Shown: positions 20,871-31,569 of the stretch, piece after piece
How the letters are laid out: each line of letters begins with the position of its first letter
Position numbering within the stretch: the first letter of the stretch is position 1
Source: Prorocentrum cordatum
Lineage: Eukaryota; Sar; Dinophyceae; Prorocentrales; Prorocentraceae
Length of the DNA stretch: 64,000 nucleotides
Reading direction: 5' to 3'
Assembly (NCBI GenBank): GCA_963575745.1
Contig: CAUYUJ010007224.1
Location: 1,036,234-1,100,233, forward strand
Position numbers and translations under genes: made by a program
Notes under the pieces: model-generated
What the model was told of the DNA's origin: nothing
Database searches by the model: none
What the model saw: the letters and a program-made list of their open reading frames with translations, nothing else

Positions 20871-21119
20871 CAACATTCTCCCTCTACTCATCCATCCTCG
20901 CTTTATCTCATCCCTTTTTTCACATCAGCCTCCCCCCCCGTCTGATCTTCAGCCCCCCCTCACCCTGCTGGTGCAAGCGTGCAGGCTGGCTGGAGGGCCT
21001 GGCCTGCAGCCCGCGGCGGCCACGCCTGGCGCCAGGGGCCGACGAGGCCTGCGGCGCCGGGAGGATGGATGAGGAACGGGACTGATGACGGATGACATGG
21101 AGAAGAGAACGGAGGAGGA

Positions 21120-21240
21120 TGGCGAAGGGGGATAAGGATAATCAAGAGGAGGAGGAGGAGGAGGAGGAGAAGGAGGAAGAGGAGGAGGAGGAATAGTAGG
21201 AGGAGGAGGAAGATGAGGAGGAGGAGGAGGACGAGGAGTG
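21120..21240. repeat. (GGA)n tract at the 3' side of gene B
   Basis: Purine-rich triplets on the + strand just beyond the last exon-like segment of gene B (about 21250-21310). Confidence 0.85.
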
Positions 21241-24200
21241 GGATAAGGAAAATGAGGACGAATGCTTGAATCTCACCACACCACGCTTCGGGGAAAGTTC
21301 TGACTGATTCAATCGTGCCCATGTCTCCGGGAGCAGGAGGACGCGGAGGAGGGGGAAATGAGAATAAGTGGGAGGGGGGATGGGAGGGGGGATGGGCACT
21401 GGAAGGGGGATGGAAGCTGTGAGCTCTGATGAGGACACGGGGGGCGACTGGAGTTTTGCATTCTGCCAACGTGCTCCACAGCACGCTGTTTGTGCCAACA
21501 CCATCATCCCACAGTGCAGCTCCTCTAATTACAGATCACCTGCCGCATGCACCCCTGGTTGATCCCATATCTGCAGGCACCATGATGAACTTGAGAAACT
21601 CAAACATGGAGAACACGTTTGGCAGCGTACCCCAAACTGCCTCAGGGCGAATGGAGATAATGGGGGGGATGCTGACGGGACCGTCCCCCCAAATAGCCGG
21701 ATCTTCAGAACCATGCTTGGGGGGGTGGTTGAAGAATGAGCGGGGGGGGTTTATGGCCCCAGCAGACCTCAACCTTCTCCTCTGCGCTACAAAGAGCAAT
21801 CACCTCCATGGGCCTGCGCTGACGCACAGGGCCTGTTGTTAAGGTCACGTACTTACTGAGAAACCCACGTTCATTATCAACCATTCGCCACTTTGACTCA
21901 TTCCTCGGGTAGTGGACCGCTTCCCGAATATCTCGCGCAAACTCTGCATTACGGGCTGCAAACTTGGGTGTGATTCGCAACCCCACCATGAGGGGCCCAA
22001 GCTGTGAGAATGCCCCTCCCGCCTGTGCGCCTACCTGCCCTAGACACCCCCCCTGGCCTTCCAGCCAACCCTCCGCCGTCAGGATGCACGGCGAAGCCGC
22101 GTCAATCCACACGTACCTCTTAGTGGCCAACGCAGACTTGTACAGGATGCTCGGTGCAGCCCTGCCACAATTGAACACGAAACGGCTGGTGCACACCCTG
22201 GACCCTTGCAGCCCCGCAAACAAAGATGGCCTCTGTCCGATCGATCCAAGGTCTGCCACCACAACAATTTGCGCATCCTTGCGCTCAGGAACAATTCTCA
22301 TTGAATTCGTTCGGGCTGCCCTCTCGACCTTTCCACGTTCAGGTACGTCCGCTCACCCCAGGAGCTGGGCACCTGGCACACAGGCTTCAAGCTTAAGTGG
22401 TATCATGTGCATTGTATGTCAGACATGTCCCTGGTCATTTCACACCCCTGAGGAAACAAAAACATTCCGAACGAGGCCCTAGGAACAACGATGCTACATA
22501 AACACATATTGTTTCTGAACTGAGATGAAACACGGCGGACCATGCGCAAGCAATTCGTATCGTCAGATAGAAAAACCGTGGCCCCTTCTAACGTTAATGG
22601 CCCAGCATGGGCCAGCCGGGCCTGCTTCCTAGCATGGTCACGATCATTCTTAGCATCCAATCGGCTCTGGCCCAAGCGCATTGCAGCCACCTCTGCATCG
22701 AGATGTTCATCCCTCTCGCTTCGAAGCAAATGTCCCCGACCAGCTGCTTCAATTACCCGCATGCGTTTCTTCAGCTTCAACTTCTCCAGCTCAACCTGAA
22801 CCCCATGAGTACGCATGGGTCTCCCTGTGGCTGACGCGTCAGATGCTACTTGCACCCAGTCTCTCTTCATGCAGGCATTGGCACGCTTGGATACATCATC
22901 GCGCCTATCCCGGATGAACTTCGCCTCGCCCTCCTGTGGCTCACGGGATGGGAGTTGGCTGGTGGGGGGGGGGGCGGGGCGGGCATTTGGGTTTGTGCGG
23001 GTGTCAAAACAACAACTCAACAATAACAATACAAGTTTCAACTCCGGCCGGATCCTTGGAAGATGCACAGTTGCTGCTGCTGAAACGCACGGACTTGGTA
23101 CAATCTCGAACCGATCCAAATGTATCCCGCCAGATCTGCTGAGCTGAAGCGATTAACTTATCCTGTTGTATGTTGTCCATGTCCAAAGACAATTTGAGCT
23201 CGCCAAGCTGACTGCGCAAATCCAACAACGTGCGATGCTTGGTGACAACTCTTGAGAGGCAACCCAGGCCTCTTTCAACGCCTCCAGTTGTGCATCCATG
23301 AAATGCAGCATACTGTGATAGAACAGTCGCAAGGGCATCTGTCGGATGATGGCCAACCATTCGGCGGTCTTGCATCTTGCGCAAGGCTTGGATCCAAGAC
23401 TCGAGGCTTCCAGAATCCTTGGGCTGCTGGCCAAAGATACGAACGGCGTAGTTCCGGGCATCATTGAGCTGATCTCGAAGCTGTTCGGCGTCAACAGTGA
23501 ACACTTTTGCCAACCTTTGCAACGCATCGCACTCTGACCGGCTCCCAATGCTGCTGATACGAGTGCCGGTCCGCAGATTGAATATCTTGAACGCCTGCAG
23601 AATTTCATAAGCTGGGAACTCGGCCTTCAAACTCTCGATTGTGAGGCGCACCCAATTGGACATCCGCTGTAAACAGCGGGCGATCACCTGTCCAGTCATT
23701 TGAGTGGGTCCTCCCAACACCTTCGCCTGACCGTTGACTGTGCAGACTCGCTCACAAGACATCATCTCAACAGCATATTTAGTGAAGCCACAACCTGGGG
23801 CAAGCAAGGGGAACCCATTCAAGCGCTCCAAAACAAGCATACCTTATTTGCGTTGCTTTCGTTTGCTAACCGACACGCGAGCCCAGCTGTAGCGACGAGA
23901 GAAACAAACGTGGCAACAATCCCAGCAGCCCTCAGAACGTAGGTGGTGCAGGGAGGCTCATCTTCCGAACCCCTTTCTTTCCCCTCGGGGTGGGGTTTGC
24001 CCGCCCCCATCGCCCCTCACGGGGGCCTGGACGGGGCGCCCGGCGAGGTGTCAAAACATCTGTTTGTTGCCCACGCTGGTTCCAAGAGGGCCTCGAAGAA
24101 CCCGAATGCCTCAAGATATCCCAAGATGCCTCAAGTCGGCTCCCAGAATGCTCCGAAAGGCCACCGAAACTTTCCAAGACGGCTCCAAGACGCATCCGAG

Positions 24201-25704
24201 ACTTCCAAAGAGGTCTTCAAGAAGCCAGAATCCTTCCCACATGTTTGGGACATCGATGTGTTTTGCTGCATCGCCCTTTGGCTTCCGCTGGCCACCCGAT
24301 GCCTTGAGACGGCTCCAAGATGGCCCACGAGGACCCTAGGAGAGACCCAAGAGAGCCCCAAACACCTCAAGAGCGCCCCAAACACCTCAAGAGCGCCCCA
24401 AAAGGTGACTCTTGGGGCTCCCGCAGACGAGATAACCCCTCTTCTTTGATCGATCTCCTCCAAGATGGCCCCAAGAGCGCTCCCGAGGCTCCCAAGGGCG
24501 CCCCAAGATGGCCCCCAAAGGCGCCCAGCCGGCCCCAAAAGGCGCCCAGGACGCTCCCAGGAGGCTCCCAAGAGGCCCCCGAGAGGCCTCAAGAGGATCC
24601 CAGGAAGCATCCACGACGTTCAACGACGGCCCTGGGCTCGCCAATGTAACCCCTCCTCATCCTTCTCCTCCTCCTCCTCCTCCTCCTCCTCCTCCTCCTC
24701 CTCCTCCTCCTCCTCTTCCTCCTCCTTGTCCACTGTCTCTTCCTCCTTCCTCCTTTTCGCCCTCCTCCTCCTCCTTTTCCTCCGCATCCTTCTCCTCCAC
24801 CATCCCCCCCTCTCGGGGTATCGGACGGCTTCCCCTGCTGGTTGTTCTCCCCCACTTCCCGGATCACCTCAACTCCCCTGGGCATCGTTTTTGGATGGGT
24901 TGTTAGAGGAACGCGCAGCGTCAACACATTGTTTCATCCCCACAGAGCCTCTGGCACCGCCTTTCACAAACAAGACGTCTATACGGTGCACAAAATCTGC
25001 AATCACATCCGATATTTCTGATAAATCGTATTCGTCTGAATCATGAAATCGCGTTACAGAAAGGGCCTCATGGCCAGCATCAGCTAGCATGGCAACTTGT
25101 AAAATTTCCTCCGGTGTTACCTGCATCAGAAAATCACGGGCAACTCTGGCGGGAGCTCTACCCGCCCTCTTGATTGTGATGTCAATTGCTGTTGCCCAAA
25201 CGGCATCAAATAGCAAAAAACGCCACTGCCCCCCCAGCAGTCGTTGCAAGCATAGCAGGTTGTTGGAGGGGGAAGAGGCGAAGTAGGATGATGATTATGA
25301 GGGGTAGGAGGAGGAGGAGACGGAGGAGGAGTAGGACGTGGAGGAAGAGGAGGAGGAGGAGGAGGAGGAGGACGACTGAGAAGGATAGATGTGTGTGGGG
25401 CCTGGGGGATACATACGTCAAGCAATGGGGGCGGTCGGACACGTGCGAAGCTCCTTCGATGAACCTAGCTAATGGTTTCGACGCCGAATCAAATCTCTGT
25501 TCTGCGTGCCGTAGATTGCGGACGGTCCGGGACGCACAAGGGTTGTTCTCCAAAGCTTGGACATTGCGCCCGAACAAGGACGAGAGATCAGGTGAGTATT
25601 GAATCAAATGAACAATCGCTTTTTTTTTTGTTTTTTTTTTTTTTTTCTTTTTTTTTTTTTTTTTCTTTTTTTTTTTCTCTTTTTTTTTTTTTTTCTTTTT
25701 TTTT

Positions 25705-25750
<46 letters not shown>

Positions 25751-25767
25751 CTTTATACTTTTTTTTT

Positions 25768-25813
<46 letters not shown>

Positions 25814-25893
25814 CTTTTTTTTCTTGTCTTTCTTTTTTTTTTTTTTTTTTTTTTCTTTTTTTTTTTTTTTTTGTTTTTTTTTTTATTTTTTTT

Positions 25894-25930
<37 letters not shown>

Positions 25931-27782
25931 TTTTTTTCTTTTTTTTCTCTTTGGTTTTTTTTTTTTATCTGTTTGTTTTTCTTTTTTTGTTTTTTTTTTT
26001 TTTTTTTTTTTTTTTTTGTTTTTTTTTTTTTTGTTTTTTTTTTTTTCTTTTTATTTCCTTTCCAGTGATGAGCGAATCCAGCGTGTTTGCAAGGAATTCG
26101 TCGGCCGTCCACGGCCTGGAAGTAAGCCTGGGAAGCATGGCGTTGCAAGGCCCTGGCAGGGGGGGGGTACGGGCGATGTCCCAGAATGAGGAGGAGGAGG
26201 AGAAAGAGGAGTAGGAGGAGGAGAAGGGACAGGATGATGGGGCGGAGCATCACCAGCAACGGCAGGAATACAAGGAGGAGGAGGTGGTGGAGGAGGATAA
26301 GGAGGAGGATAAGGAGGATGATGATGAGGATCCTGGCCTGGAATTTCGAACCCAAGAACCGCCGGCTAGCATGAGCCTTGTCACGCACGATGATGCTGAG
26401 ATTTGGAAAAATCGGCGAGACACCACCACCAGATTGCATGCCCAATATACGGCCTGCTCGTTGCTCGTCGCTCGCGCCGTCCGCGTCATATAGATGAACA
26501 CACTGCGTAATATGACCGTACAAAGCTTTGTCAAACGTTCCTGGGCGACCTTTGAGCGAGGGCGGGTTCCGTCGAGCTGTGCAAAATTGACGTAGCACAC
26601 TCACAACAGCGTTCTTGATATCATAAGAAGTTGTGCCAAAGTCTTGAGCTATCCCGATCACGCCTTTTCGATGCTCACAATCTTTCGTTGCAGCGCCATA
26701 TTGGCATAGGAGTCGAGGAGCCTTAGCATCCTGGTGCCATGATATAGAAACCGATTTGCGAAGAAACTCACGCTCTTGATCCATGAGCGCTTCAGATAAG
26801 CACCATGTTAACCTTTTGACTTTCTTGCCAGCTCCCACTCCCTCAGACCCCTTTGCATACGACTGCAATGCCAGGCGGTCGGCCAACACCTTTTTGAACT
26901 GAAGAGTTGACGGGGCGTTGGCGCGTGGCACGTCTCCACCAACAACCTTTGCAACAGATGACAAGTGGCTCCTTGATACGTGGTGCTTCTGAAGCTTGCG
27001 ACGATCAAGCACAGAACGAACATTGAAATCAGCGTAGTCAGTTTGCGCTTTGGCAAGCTTGCAAATCACACACCCTGCCGCCCACGTTCCATTCACAGCA
27101 CTCGATTTAAGCCAACACCCGAGCTCCGGCCGGTCATCTGCCACAAGAAACTCGTTGCGCCACTTTTTAATGTTATCCGCCACTGGCAAGGTTTCTGCCG
27201 CGTTTAATGTTCTCCCCTCCAGGCCCCCGAGACGCCCCAATATGGCTCCAGTGAAGCCGCCAGCACAGCCCAAAGAGGCCCGCATCAGCAATTTACCTTA
27301 AGTTGTTTGAATTCGAAACGCTTCGCGTAACCCCACCAGCCCATCCAGAAACGATGGCCAAAGGAGTTGCCTCAACCAGGGAAGTTGGCAGCACGCAGAA
27401 GCAGGGCCCCCCAGTGGAGGCCTCTTGGAGATTCTTGGGGGCCTCTTGGCGGTCCATGGGCGCTCTCAGACGGCCCGAGGACCCCCCGAATAGCCCCCGA
27501 GACGCCCCCGAGGCGCGGCCAAGATGCCCCACGAAGCCCTCCCAAGAACCCCTACCGAGGCCTGGCCTCCGGTAGTCCCTACATGTGCTGGGCTGGCACG
27601 GCGGCGGGACGTGCCGCAGGCAGCTGGATTGTTATATACGGCTCTGGCCACCCGGCATCGCTTCACGTTGACGTCATTTTTCTTTGTGGCTGTGTGTGGC
27701 AATGGTGATGGAGGCTTCTGTTTGGTCGGAGGTTCACAATCGTCGAACAAATCGTCCATCGCTTGGGCCAAAATGGCTACGG
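21241..27782 (-). CDS. Gene B: hAT-transposase-like multi-exon gene with genomic SL
   Basis: The SL (27782-27762) is followed after two bases by ATG 27759. Exons: 27759 to about 27556; 27216 to about 26376; 26115 to about 26062; about 25610-25470; about 25230-24955; 23794-23112; 22933 to about 22480; about 22340-21857 (GTAAGT donor); likely further exons near 21670-21535 and 21320-21245. Exon 2 has a BED/TTF-like C-x2-C...H-x5-H finger (GCVICK...HHVSRSH) and a D-K-A-H-A-S-R-R motif completed across an intron as RRPWTADEFL. Exon 5 contains MLADAGHEALSVTRF. Exon 6 contains GGVERGLGCLSRVVTKHRTL, resembling the hAT C-terminal dimerisation block (VER-F...R). Exon 7 is a basic coiled coil. The family appears common in dinoflagellates as I recall it. 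A complete catalytic triad cannot be assigned, so it may be domesticated or dead. hAT assignment is moderate; exon order and SL are strong. Confidence 0.65.
23939..24923 (+). mobile_element. Introner-like repeat in gene B intron
   Basis: Left end GTAGGTGGTGCAGGG with a C-rich hairpin (CCCCTCGGGGTGGGG), body of CCAAGATGG/CCCCAAGAGCGC units, a (CTC)n insert at 24655-24800, right end TTGGATGGGTTGTTAGAGGA then ACGCGCAGCGTCAA. Homologous in layout, orientation and landmarks to 12003-12910 in gene A. It fills the intron between gene B exons ending near 24955 and starting at 23794. Confidence 0.8.
25270..25380. repeat. (GGA)n tract in gene B intron
   Basis: Purine triplets on the + strand between the exons near 25470 and 25230. 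Confidence 0.85.
25619..26058 (-). repeat. 440-bp poly(A) intron (poly-T on + strand)
   Basis: Almost pure T on the + strand with isolated C, G and A. It is exactly the interval between the short gene B exon (about 26115-26062, encoding PWTADEFLANTLDSLITGK) and the exon encoding IVHLIQYSPDLSSLFG. In the sense direction the intron is therefore essentially poly(A). Exact splice sites inside the A tract cannot be set. Confidence 0.9.
26180..26335. repeat. (GGA)n tract in gene B intron
   Basis: Purine triplets on the + strand between exons 2 and 3 of gene B. Confidence 0.85.
27317..27350 (-). repeat. Introner terminal motif in gene B intron 1
   Basis: AAACGCTTCGCGTAACCCCA then CCAGCCCATCCAGA, the conserved end of the introner-like family, lies inside the first intron of gene B. 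The rest of that short intron carries CCCGAGACGCCCC-like units. The opposite GTAGGTGG end may be degenerate (GTAGGGG at the donor). Confidence 0.65.
27762..27782 (-). other. Spliced-leader sequence at the 5' end of gene B
   Basis: Matches 20 of 21 SL positions (one change in the GGCTCAAG part, read as GGCCCAAG). The gene B ATG begins two bases downstream, exactly where an SL-capped mRNA would place it. It marks the gene as a reverse-transcribed, trans-spliced mRNA. Confidence 0.9.
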
Positions 27783-28013
27783 ATCCGCTCAACGTGGGCT
27801 CCCCAGCCCCTGGGGCCATATTTTGGGGACCGCGAGGGCCCTGTGAGCTCCTCTTGGACCCCTCCTGGGCCGTCTTGGTTGGCAATCTTGCGGCCCTCTT
27901 GGCGCCTTTTTCTTGGGCCGTCTTGAGTGAGGTCGCGTTGGGGGCTTGAGCCCACAGAAGCTCGAAACCGCGGGAATGCAAAAATAATCCAACCAGCCCT
28001 TTAGGGTGTACTG

Positions 28014-28130
28014 TAGGTGGCGTAGGGCGTTTTGTCTTTCATCTGCCCCCTTCCCCTTCGGGGATGGGCTTGCCCCTCCCCCCGCCCCTTCCCCTGGACG
28101 TGGACGGGGCCGGTCGCGAGGCGTCAGGGT
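28014..28130 (+). repeat. Introner left-end sequence
   Basis: GTAGGTGGCGTAGGGCG, then CCCCCTTCCCCTTCGGGGAT hairpin and CCCCTGGACGTGGACGGGGC, matching the left ends at 12003 and 23939. It stops where the TAGCTT element begins, so the element may have inserted into it. Confidence 0.75.
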
Positions 28131-28175
28131 GCCCAAAACGACCTCGGCGGTGAAGCCTCAACCACTAATTCCCTA

Positions 28176-28892
28176 CCTAGGCTCTGCCTAGAAGGGTTCT
28201 TACTCTCTGGGCTTAAAGGGGCCGGGCAGTGGAAAGCGCCCCGGGCGGTTCCCCCAGTATCCGCCCCGCGGTTCCCCCAGCCCCTTAGCTTTAGCTTTAG
28301 CTTTTGCAATAGCTTTAGTTTTAGCTTTAGTTTTAGCTTTAGCTTAGCTTTAGCTTAGCTTTAGCTTAGCTTTAGCTTAGCTTTAGCTTAGCTTTAGCTT
28401 AGCTTTAGCTCAGCTTTAGCTTAGCTTTAGCTTAGCTTCAGCTTAGCTTTAACTTAACTTTAGCTTAGCTTTAGCTTAGCTTTAGCTTAACTTGAGCTTG
28501 GCTTTAGCTTAGATGTAGCTTAGCTTTAGCTTAGCTTTAGCTTTAGCTTAGCTTTAACTTAGCTTTATCATAGCTTCAGCTTAGCTTTAGCTTAGCTTTA
28601 ACTTAGCTGTAGCCTAGCTGTAGCTTAATTTTAGCTTAGCTTCAGTTTAGCTTCAGCTTAGCTTTAGCTTAGCTTAGCTGAACTTTCGTTTAGCTTTAGC
28701 TTAACTGTAGCTTAGCTTTAGCTTAGCTTTAGCTTAGCTTTAGCTTAGCTTTAGCTTATCTTTAGCTTAGCTTTAGCTTAGCTTTAGCTTAGCTTTAGCT
28801 TAGCTTTAGCTTAGCTTTAGCTTAGCTTTACCGTTACTACGAATGCTGCTTTCCTAGGGGTTCCAACTCCTAGGTAGGGTCGCACTGGGATA
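28176..28892 (+). mobile_element. TAGCTT-repeat composite element, copy 2
   Basis: Same left flank (CCTAGAAGGGTTCTTACTCTC, split here as CCTAGAAGG and GTTCTTACTCTC), same CGCCCCGGGCGGTTCCCCC block, longer TTAGCTTTAGC core of about 550 bp, and same right flank (TTTCCTAGGGG, CAACTCCTAGGTAGGGTCGC). Inverted CCTACCTAGG/CCTAGGTAGG boxes lie at the two ends. Confidence 0.88.
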
Positions 28893-28979
28893 ATTTTAAA
28901 ATATGTTTGGTTCCATTTTGGTCTCTTGGGTGTTCGACCCTACTTTAAGCTAAGCTCCACTCTTGTTTGATCCATGTCC

Positions 28980-29190
28980 TCCGAGCCTCATCCTAGGATG
29001 CCAACTGAGGGGCCCCGGAGGCCTTTTGGAGCGTCCTGGGTGCCTCGGAGAGCCATTTGGAGCCTCTTGGGGGTCTCTTGGGAACCTCTTGGAGGCCTCT
29101 TGGGCACCTCTTGGGTCCTCCTGGGGCCTCCTTGGCACCTTTTGGGGCCCTCTTGAAGCGCTCTTGGGAGCCTTGGGAGCGCCCGTGGGA
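28980..29190 (-). repeat. Degenerate CTTGGGGCCTC repeat island
   Basis: Units such as CCTCTTGGGGGTCTCTTGGG on the + strand, equivalent to introner bodies. Bogus GASWGLLG-type frames arise here. The segment 29200-29480 holds nothing I recognise. Confidence 0.75.
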
Positions 29191-29479
29191 AGGGCATAAC
29201 ACGCAGAGGTTTGCAACCCAATCTTAGGTTGCAAGCCCCTGCCTACCAAACCTCCTCGCAAGAGGCATCAACAACCGACGATGAGGGAATCTCACGTGAC
29301 AAATTGGCGGGTCCTTTCGCATCGCATCGATTACGACGAGCAATCACAATTCACAAGAAGGGGCTTGCAATGGCGTCGCCCGTCACGCCGGCTAACGGGA
29401 GCACCGCAACCTACTTGGGCGAGGCCAGAACAAAGTCGGCCTACACATTAAATTCAGACTTCAGCTGATACCAGGACGA

Positions 29480-29765
29480 GAGTCTCATTTCCTCCTCCCC
29501 CTCCTCTTCCTTCTCCTTATCCTCCCCCCTCCCTCCTTCCCTCACTCCCCCCCTCCCTCTGTATTTACTTCCCTCCTCCTTGTCCTCCTCCTCCTCGTCC
29601 TCATCGTTGTCCTCCTCGTCCTCTTCCTCCTCCTCCTCATCCTCGTTCTCGTCCTCCTCCTCCTCCTGCTCCTCCTCCTCCTCCTCTTCCCTTTCCTCGT
29701 CCTCCTCCTCCTCCGCCTCGTCGTCGTCCTCCTCTTCCTTCTTCTCCTCCTCCTCCCCCGCCCCT
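29480..29765. repeat. (CTC)n pyrimidine tract
   Basis: CTC/GTC triplets on the + strand immediately 3' of gene C. Poly-Ser frames are artefacts. Confidence 0.9.
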
Positions 29766-29773
29766 TACCTTAA

Positions 29774-30652
29774 TCAATGGCGGCCGTCCTGAGAGGCACT
29801 GCCGGCATTGCCACGACTGCTGCTACTGTCGGAAAAGAAGGAGGGGCTGTTAGTGGCCTGGGCATCACTGTCTGAGTCAATGTCAGGCAGCGGATCCTGG
29901 GCCATCTGCCGGTGCAATTGGGGCAACACCTCGAACATCATTTTTGGCACGATCTGGTGCTGCATAGGGAATGGCACTGGCTTGGCCTTAGCAGGCAACT
30001 GAGGGGGCTGCAGGGGCAGCACCATCGCCTCCAAGTCATACAGCACATCTGGGCGGCCAACGCGGAGCTGCATAGGGAATGGCACTGGCTTCGCCGGCGG
30101 CTTGGGCGCCGGCGCGGGCAGCGCCAACAGGGCTCTGGGCTTGGCCTCCAGCGCCGGGGCAGCCTTGGCCTTCGGCGCTGGGACCGGCACTGGCGGTGGC
30201 GCGGCTGGGAGCGCCAGCAGCGCTGGCGCCGCCTTTGCCGCCAAGCGGCGAGTCCCCTGGAAACGCCCCTCGTTCGCCGCGTCAGTCTCGCCGTGCACTG
30301 CGTACGGGAACTTGCCCTGCCACAGGCGCGTCAAGCATTTGCGGCGGTAGTAGCTGAGGGGGTGCTCGGGGCAGACCGTCGCAAAGGCGCCATTGAAAGT
30401 TTCAACCATGAAAATACCACACAGGCGACAGAACAAACAACCAGGCTTGCCTTTGATGATGGTCAACTTGTGAGAGATGTCAATTCTGTCGAGGTTCCTG
30501 AGGGGTTCGTGGCGCTCGGAGGACCAAAGCGACGTCCACAACGGATTTGGGATCTGATCATCTGCGGCCATTGGCATGATACCGAAGTGTTGGCTGTGGT
30601 AGTTCAGGAACACACGCGGGGAACGAGACCGAGCGTCCGCGCGGCCTGCCAT
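29774..30652 (-). CDS. Gene C: Cys-rich protein of unknown function
   Basis: Single open frame of 292 residues from ATG 30652 to TGA 29774. A longer reading begins with TTG and includes a CCACAG that could instead be a splice acceptor. The N terminus is Arg/Ser-rich (ADARSRSPRVF). Residues about 70-95 hold CLFCRLC...CPEH, a plausible zinc-binding Cys/His cluster, followed by YYRRKCLTRLWQGKFPYAVH. The C-terminal half is Ala/Pro-rich with a repeated KPVPFPMQ motif (twice) and ends in an acidic, Ser-rich tail. No known domain is recognised. A zinc-dependent fold is an inference from the Cys spacing. Confidence 0.6.
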   Translation of the reverse strand: MAGRADARSRSPRVFLNYHSQHFGIMPMAADDQIPNPLWTSLWSSERHEPLRNLDRIDISHKLTIIKGKPGCLFCRLCGIFMVETFNGAFATVCPEHPLSYYRRKCLTRLWQGKFPYAVHGETDAANEGRFQGTRRLAAKAAPALLALPAAPPPVPVPAPKAKAAPALEAKPRALLALPAPAPKPPAKPVPFPMQLRVGRPDVLYDLEAMVLPLQPPQLPAKAKPVPFPMQHQIVPKMMFEVLPQLHRQMAQDPLPDIDSDSDAQATNSPSFFSDSSSSRGNAGSASQDGRH

Positions 30653-30999
30653 GTCTGTGGACAAGGAGACAAGAAGAGCACGCTAAAACTGCCACAACGA
30701 AAAAAAAAGAAGCCAAAACAGCTACACGATAACGCAGATAACGACAGTGCTATGGGCCCTTCGGGCCCCCCTGGGCTCTCCACGGCTGGGTGCGCTTGGA
30801 ATATCAAAACAGATGCAGGAGTAAACCAATGCACGTCAAGACTTGGATTTTCTTGCGCTTCCGGAGAACCGAACGTGCGATGCGCCACGCCTTTGCCAAA
30901 CCCTTGGGAAAAAAAAAGGTGATTTAGCGGCCCGTGTCGCGACGCGCGAAGCGCGATTCTTATTTTGCGTATCCCCACAGACACGAGCCCAGGCGAGCT

Positions 31000-31371
31000 G
31001 CCTTTCAGAGTCTCCTCAGATGTCTCTTTTGGTCGCCCCTTGGAGCGTTTTGAGGGCCTCTTGGCGGCCCAATCTTGGGTGCCTTTTCGGAGGTATCTTG
31101 GGAGCCCCTTGGGTGCATCTTGGACGCCTCTTGGGGCCTCTTGGGGCCTTGTTGATGCCCTCTTGGGAGCCTTACTTTGGGGCGCTCTTGGGGCCATCTT
31201 GGAGGAGATAGATCAAAGAACAGGAGAGCTTCAACTCTTGATGCTTCGCGTATCCCCACCAGCCCATCCAGAATTGATTGCCGGTTTTCTTGAGGCCTCT
31301 TGGAGGCTATATTGAGCCATGCTTTGCTAGAGGCTGTCGGAGGCTATATTGAGCCATGCTCGGCTATCTTG
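31000..31371 (-). repeat. Degenerate repeat island and introner terminal motif
   Basis: CTTGGGGCCTC units to 31210, then CTTGATGCTTCGCGTATCCC and CACCAGCCCATCCAGAATTG (31237-31275). The next ~100 bp resemble 16940-17040 closely (GTTTTCTTGAGGCCTCT, TTGAGCCATGCT). The element is cut by the N gap. Confidence 0.75.
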
Positions 31372-31471
31372 NNNNNNNNNNNNNNNNNNNNNNNNNNNNN
31401 NNNNNNNNNNNNNNNNNNNNNNNNNNNNNNNNNNNNNNNNNNNNNNNNNNNNNNNNNNNNNNNNNNNNNNN
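31372..31471. other. Assembly gap (100 N)
   Basis: Exactly 100 N, a conventional scaffold spacer of unknown true length. It lies inside an introner-like repeat. Confidence 1.
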
Positions 31472-31569
31472 GAGGCCATCTTGGGCCATCTCTTCATCCT
31501 GGAGCCGTTTCGGGCCATTTTGATCCATCTAGGTCTCTCTGAGGCCATCATGGACCATCTTGGGCTATC

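Noticed and set aside
22936-23147. Plus-strand Gly-rich ORF opposite gene B
   Set aside because: Lies across a gene B intron with a G-rich run; antisense shadow.
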